NCBI GenBank assembly: GCA_031772625.1
Contig: CM062814.1
Span: 360,131,750-360,195,749, forward strand
Direction of reading: 5' to 3'
DNA from: Pinus tabuliformis
Taxonomy: Eukaryota > Streptophyta > Pinopsida > Pinales > Pinaceae
DNA: 64,000 bases
Shown piece by piece: positions 60,149 through 64,000 of the stretch. Positions within the stretch are counted from its first letter, which is position 1, and every line of letters starts with the position of its first letter. The notes under the pieces were generated by a model. That model was not told the DNA's origin. It worked only from the letters and a program-made list of their open reading frames with translations, and made no database searches. Made by a program: the position numbers and the translations under genes.

Positions 60149-61090
60149 CTTCACCAAAATTTGTTAACCAATTAGACAAGGGTAAAACACTAGAGGAGGA
60201 GGAATCTCATGCACCAACAGTGACAAGATCATTAAAAGGTAAAAGTACTTCTCTTGATTCATCCACTCAAAGTAAAACCTCAAATAGTGAGAATAAGAAA
60301 AGGAAGAAAGTTGACAGTGATGCAAGAGAACGGATAGGGAATATTTCAGAGGTAGTTGTTGAGTTACCTCAGGAGGAGACTCTTGAATCGAGGGTTAAAT
60401 AGACAAAACAACCTAGAATAAGTGAAAAGGGTCACATAGCAAAAACTTCTAAAAAAAGGGAGAAACATGCATATAAAAGAGAAATCTTAGAGTTGATGTC
60501 AGAGACCAGAAGGAAGATGAGGAGATTCTTTCAAGATAATATACCCAATATTGACAACAAATCTGGTGAGTCATAAACATTGACATGCCAAACTACCAGG
60601 ATCATGGAAAAATTGGTAATGGACACTCATATCCCTTCTCGTCTAGAAAATCTAGTAGATATCTTTGCCTCACCTGAAAAAAAACATGCACAGGTTGAAA
60701 TGCTTAGTGAAACAAAGGAATTAGTTATAAAAACCTTGACATAATTAAGAAAATAAGTCGAGGCTAGTGAATAAATCACTAAGCATGAAATAGTTGAACA
60801 TGCTAGTTCTTTAACTATACATCAGATGACAATCATAATTTAGAGACTTCACAAGAAAAATGAAAAACTAAAGAAATAAGTAAAAGAGTATAAGCTTTTG
60901 GATAGGTACATGAAAGAGAATGAGCAATTAAAGGTGAATAACCGAAGGTTACAATATGAGTACAATGAGGTCTCCACCAAGCTTAAGAAGGTTCTTAGCC
61001 TTATAAAATATACAAGGCTTATGAAAAGGGAGTTCAAATAAGAGGCTTCAGGTTTGAATATCCTAGATCCAATCAACTGATGTTGAGGCA
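60149..61090 (+). mobile_element. Extra ORF remains, right part (lysine-rich, coiled-coil)
   Basis: Coding-looking plus-strand sequence resumes right after the 2 kb-LTR element. It contains TSPKFVNQLDKGKTLEEEES, a nuclear-localisation-like NKKRKKVD near 60290, EILELMSETRRKMRRFFQDN near 60485-60545, and a heptad-rich stretch near 60900-61010 (KENEQLKVNNRRLQYEYNEV). It is hydrophilic, Ser/Lys-rich, then coiled-coil. No family is recognised. The position before a probable 3' LTR supports an accessory ORF of the old element. It carries several breaks. Confidence 0.45.
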
Positions 61091-61177
61091 AGTTGTAAGA
61101 AGAGTCCATTTTGAAATTTTGAGGAATAATGAAACACTTTTTGCATGAGGACATGCAATGATGTAGGCATGGAGGAA

Positions 61178-62400
61178 TGTTGGGTCTCCTTTTTTATGCC
61201 TTTAATACCCCATATTGTCTTCTATTTTTGAACAACTTTACCTAAAACCTATTCACAACTTGGCTATATTATTCAAGAACATAAATTTTAGCATCCTTGT
61301 GAACATATGAGGTAATTTGTATTTAAAGAATGGTTTTTATGCTTTCTTATTAGCAGAAATAGAATAAATGTTTCTTTATATTCTCTAACTATTTTTATTG
61401 ATGCAAATAGATTTTAATACTTTGTTCCTTTTCATCCGTCACTAATATTATCCATCCAATACCAACCTTATTCATCTGGTACTTGTGTTCATCTAGTACC
61501 AGACCTGATTTTTCATCTTTCGATGATTCAAGTGAGCTACTTTCAATGAGACCAAGGGAACTAATTGTCAAAGAATCATATTTTTATGGGAAATAAAGAT
61601 ATGCTTCATTCTCATGCACTACATGTCATGAGGATGAAGCCAAATATGTGAAGAAAAGCGATGTGATGGATTGATTTTAATATCTAAATGATGTTTTGAC
61701 AATATCTTTAATATTTGTATGTAATGGCCATTCCTCTATAAGAGAAAGCTCATAGATAATAGGTGATATGAAAAGATTTAGATAGTACAGTTATGTTGGA
61801 GATTTAATTGAGAAAATAACTTTGTAAACCATTTCTAAAATAAATAGTATGAGAAAAATTTGATAAGTCTATGGTGTTAATAGTCTTTAGCTCTCTAGTT
61901 CTCTCAGATTTCCTTTTTAGCTTCAGAAGCGCCCACTCAATCCATCAAGGGAAATTTTTATTATCATTATTGTGAATATAGTTTGGTTTGTGTGTGAAGA
62001 CTGACTCAATGTTATGATTCAATTTCAAAACATTTGATGTGATTTCAGTTCTTTTCTATGTGAGTAATCTATTTGAGAGTGTGTGAGATAAGTATGGAGC
62101 TATTAGTTTTTGAGTAAGGATTCATTATTTTTGTGAATCCAATTTTTTTTTCTCAATTTGTATGTTTAATTGTTGATTTCTATTTTCAAGAATAGGAAAA
62201 GTTAAGATAAGATATCTCACGATTCACCTGCATGTGTTGTTAAATGAATACTCTTGCTATACCTAACATTTCCTATATAAGAACGCATATCTTCCTTAAG
62301 AACTAATTAAATTAGGAATGATTCTTTCCTTGATATTTGAGTGTAGTGAGATGATTTTAGTTCAGTGATTGAAACTAGTTTCTACAGGAAAATAGAGTTG
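61178..62400 (+). repeat. Probable 3' LTR of the Athila-like element (right end undefined)
   Basis: A purine-rich GGAGGAA precedes TGTTGGGTCTCC at 61178, as at a polypurine tract/LTR junction. A TATA-like CTCTATAAGAGA lies about 555 bp inside, near 61735, and an AATAAA-type signal about 100 bp later. No partner LTR was found in the window, so this rests on junction signals and position only. The right end given is a guess. Confidence 0.35.
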
Positions 62401-64000
62401 AATCCATCTTGTATTTCATGAGCTTATAAATGGATAGACTCATTATCTGAGCAAGACCCTTCAGATCACATGCTTGCTTAGATTCTATTTATGATTTGTT
62501 ATTTCTAATCTATAAGTTGTGTGAGGAAGTTAGATTAAAAATTGTAAAAAGGAGTATTGGTTTTGAGTGCATCTTATCTAGGCTATACTCATCAAACATA
62601 TGAACTTATATATTATCGAAACATATAGTGCATCGGCTCTACTAATTATGAATCCCTAGTTGATAAGTAAATTTTTGATGTTCTATTATTCATATCATTG
62701 CCCCAACAATGTCATGAAAGTGATTATAGTTTTTGAGTCACTCACTTAAGCCTAACATGCAAGCTACTCGGGTCAAATATGAATTGTGGAAACCCTAACG
62801 CCCAATCACATGGATGGAGAGTCGTTTTTAAAACTAGAAGTGTCTGGGTGCATGGATGGGCTTCTATGCAAGTGACTGTGGTTTAATCCTTTATTTGTTG
62901 TGCTTGTAACTAAGGCCTAAAACCCTAAATCAGATACGCAATCTTTAGACATTGTAATTTCACCTCAGAGAAAACTTGATCCTTTACGGATGAGCCTCAG
63001 GCCTGTGCAAGAAAAAAACCAATATAGAGGAGTGTCTCATGAAATTGTCCAAATGAGGTAGAGGTCACTTTTATTTATAGCTTTCCAAGGGTTTTCACTT
63101 TGCTTTATGGTTTACCTTGACAAATTTCCACATGTGGGATTTTCTTTAGAAGTACACTTTCCCTTATCTGATTTGAGTGGTATTTGGGTTTATTTTGGTC
63201 CTACCAGAAAGAGGAATTAAATGTAATAATTATCTCCATAAGGTTATTTGTCCAAAGTGGAATTTTATGGTGGTCTCATATTCTTAACACTGCCTCTCAA
63301 GTAGGGAGAATTTCACCTGCATCATGTCAGATGTATACTCTCATCAAATCATATCCAATCTCAAGTATCTCATCATTGTGTATCATCACTAATCATATCA
63401 ATTCATCTCTTCATTTTTCTTTCTTATCTCTTGATTTTCCATGCTCATATGATGAACACTCTCAAATGTGAAATAATAATAAGTTTGACATTGGAGGGGA
63501 ATTCAATCTACGACCCTCTATCCATTGAGATACTACCCAAAATCACATTGGAGAGTTAGTTCAAATCATCATCGAAGAGCATATCCTTAGCAAGCATATC
63601 TCAAAATGGGACCACATCAGGGAGCACATCTCGATCCAGAATCTCATGGGGGAGCTACTACTACAATCCCATATCAAGGAATATGATATCCAAACACATA
63701 AGGGAGCACATCGCAACCCTAGAATTACATCATGGAGCTCATTCTCAACCTAGAAGCACATAGGGGAAAATATATCAACACAATCTTATTGCCTGTTGAT
63801 TTTCCCATTGATGACTGTCGTTAGTCACGTGGTAGAACACCTACATAATAATCGATTTGGGTTGAACACCCCAAGGACACTCTCAATGTGCTGGGAAAAT
63901 GGGAAGAAATATTCCCAACAAGACCAGCTTGTGGGTATGATTCTAACTAGGGTATACTGTACAAATACCAAGATAGGGGAGGAACATCTCCAACCATATG
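62401..64000. other. Unassigned interval at the window end
   Basis: AT-rich to balanced sequence with no recognised coding region, RNA gene or terminal repeat. The ORF at 63184-63471 has no family motif. Confidence 0.4.

Larger units (their letters stand above)
37574..61177 (+). mobile_element. Old Athila/OTA-like Ty3/gypsy element hosting two nested insertions
   Basis: Plus-strand remains appear to belong to one old element: two partial pol copies (37574-39430 and 39431-43250), a spacer with short tandem repeats, an extra ORF after integrase, and a probable 3' LTR starting at 61178 after a purine-rich tract (GCATGGAGGAA). Two younger LTR elements, 44060-51613 and 53250-60143, lie inside it. 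The left side is cut off at the CACTA-type end. Protease, RT and integrase wording is nearest the Athila side of the Athila/Tat clade. That the extra ORF and LTR belong to the same element is inferred from order and strand. It is heavily broken. Confidence 0.6.

Noticed and set aside
61440-61520. Short repeated words 'catc(c/t)...taccaac/tac' as a satellite
   Set aside because: Only two or three loose matches; no regular period.

Overview
This window looks like nuclear DNA of a seed plant with a large, retrotransposon-packed genome. There is no bacterial gene organisation. Almost all recognisable coding sequence belongs to plant-type LTR retrotransposons (Ty1/copia, Ty3/gypsy chromovirus, Ty3/gypsy Athila/Tat types), with one CACTA-type DNA transposon end, one tRNA-derived SINE-like unit and the broken remains of one host gene. 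A gymnosperm is plausible because the elements are old yet still well preserved, but this is inference. I found no intact host gene, rRNA, functional tRNA or CRISPR array.

Layout. 1-950: AT-rich DNA with a SINE-like unit and the probable LTR edge of a copia relic. 949-3960: a decayed Ty1/copia element on the minus strand with a duplicated integrase-proximal segment. 3961-6640: nothing recognised. 6888-16083: four direct tandem units of about 840 bp. Each ends in a piece of exon from a tyrosine-aminotransferase-like (TAT-like) gene, and the fourth runs on into the next part of that exon. A 5.8 kb chromovirus-type element (9451-15296, 0.62 kb LTRs) sits 22 bp inside the fourth unit. A 15.3 kb Tat/Ogre-like element (16129-31444, minus strand, about 1 kb LTRs, 5-bp target duplication CTAGG) interrupts the aminotransferase exon. 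The exon resumes at 31450 and runs to about 31791.

The Tat-like element carries gag, protease, RT, RNase H and integrase. Downstream of integrase it has a second, plant-type RNase H, then an antisense ORF with intron-like signals and a plant-mobile-domain-like pattern, then a long 3' non-coding region with diverged internal repeats. 32066-36880 is AT-rich with nothing recognised. 36890-37573 is the repeat-rich right end of a CACTA-type transposon. From 37574 to past 61178 lies one old Athila/OTA-like element on the plus strand. It has two partial pol copies in tandem, a spacer with about 95-bp repeats, an extra lysine-rich coiled-coil ORF in the env-like position, and a probable 3' LTR. Two other LTR elements are nested in it. 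One (44060-51613) carries only gag-type zinc knuckles and protease and shares primer-binding site and protease features with the Tat-like element. The other (53250-60143, minus strand, 2.05 kb LTRs) has no recognisable gag or pol, only an acidic Glu/Lys-rich ORF relic.

The order of events can be read from the nesting: aminotransferase gene, then partial tandem duplication of its front part, then decay and the chromovirus and Tat-like insertions; separately, the Athila-like element, then the two non-autonomous elements inside it. LTR pairs differ at very roughly 8-15% of sites by eye, so the dated insertions fall in one broad period. All LTR elements here are fossils with many breaks.
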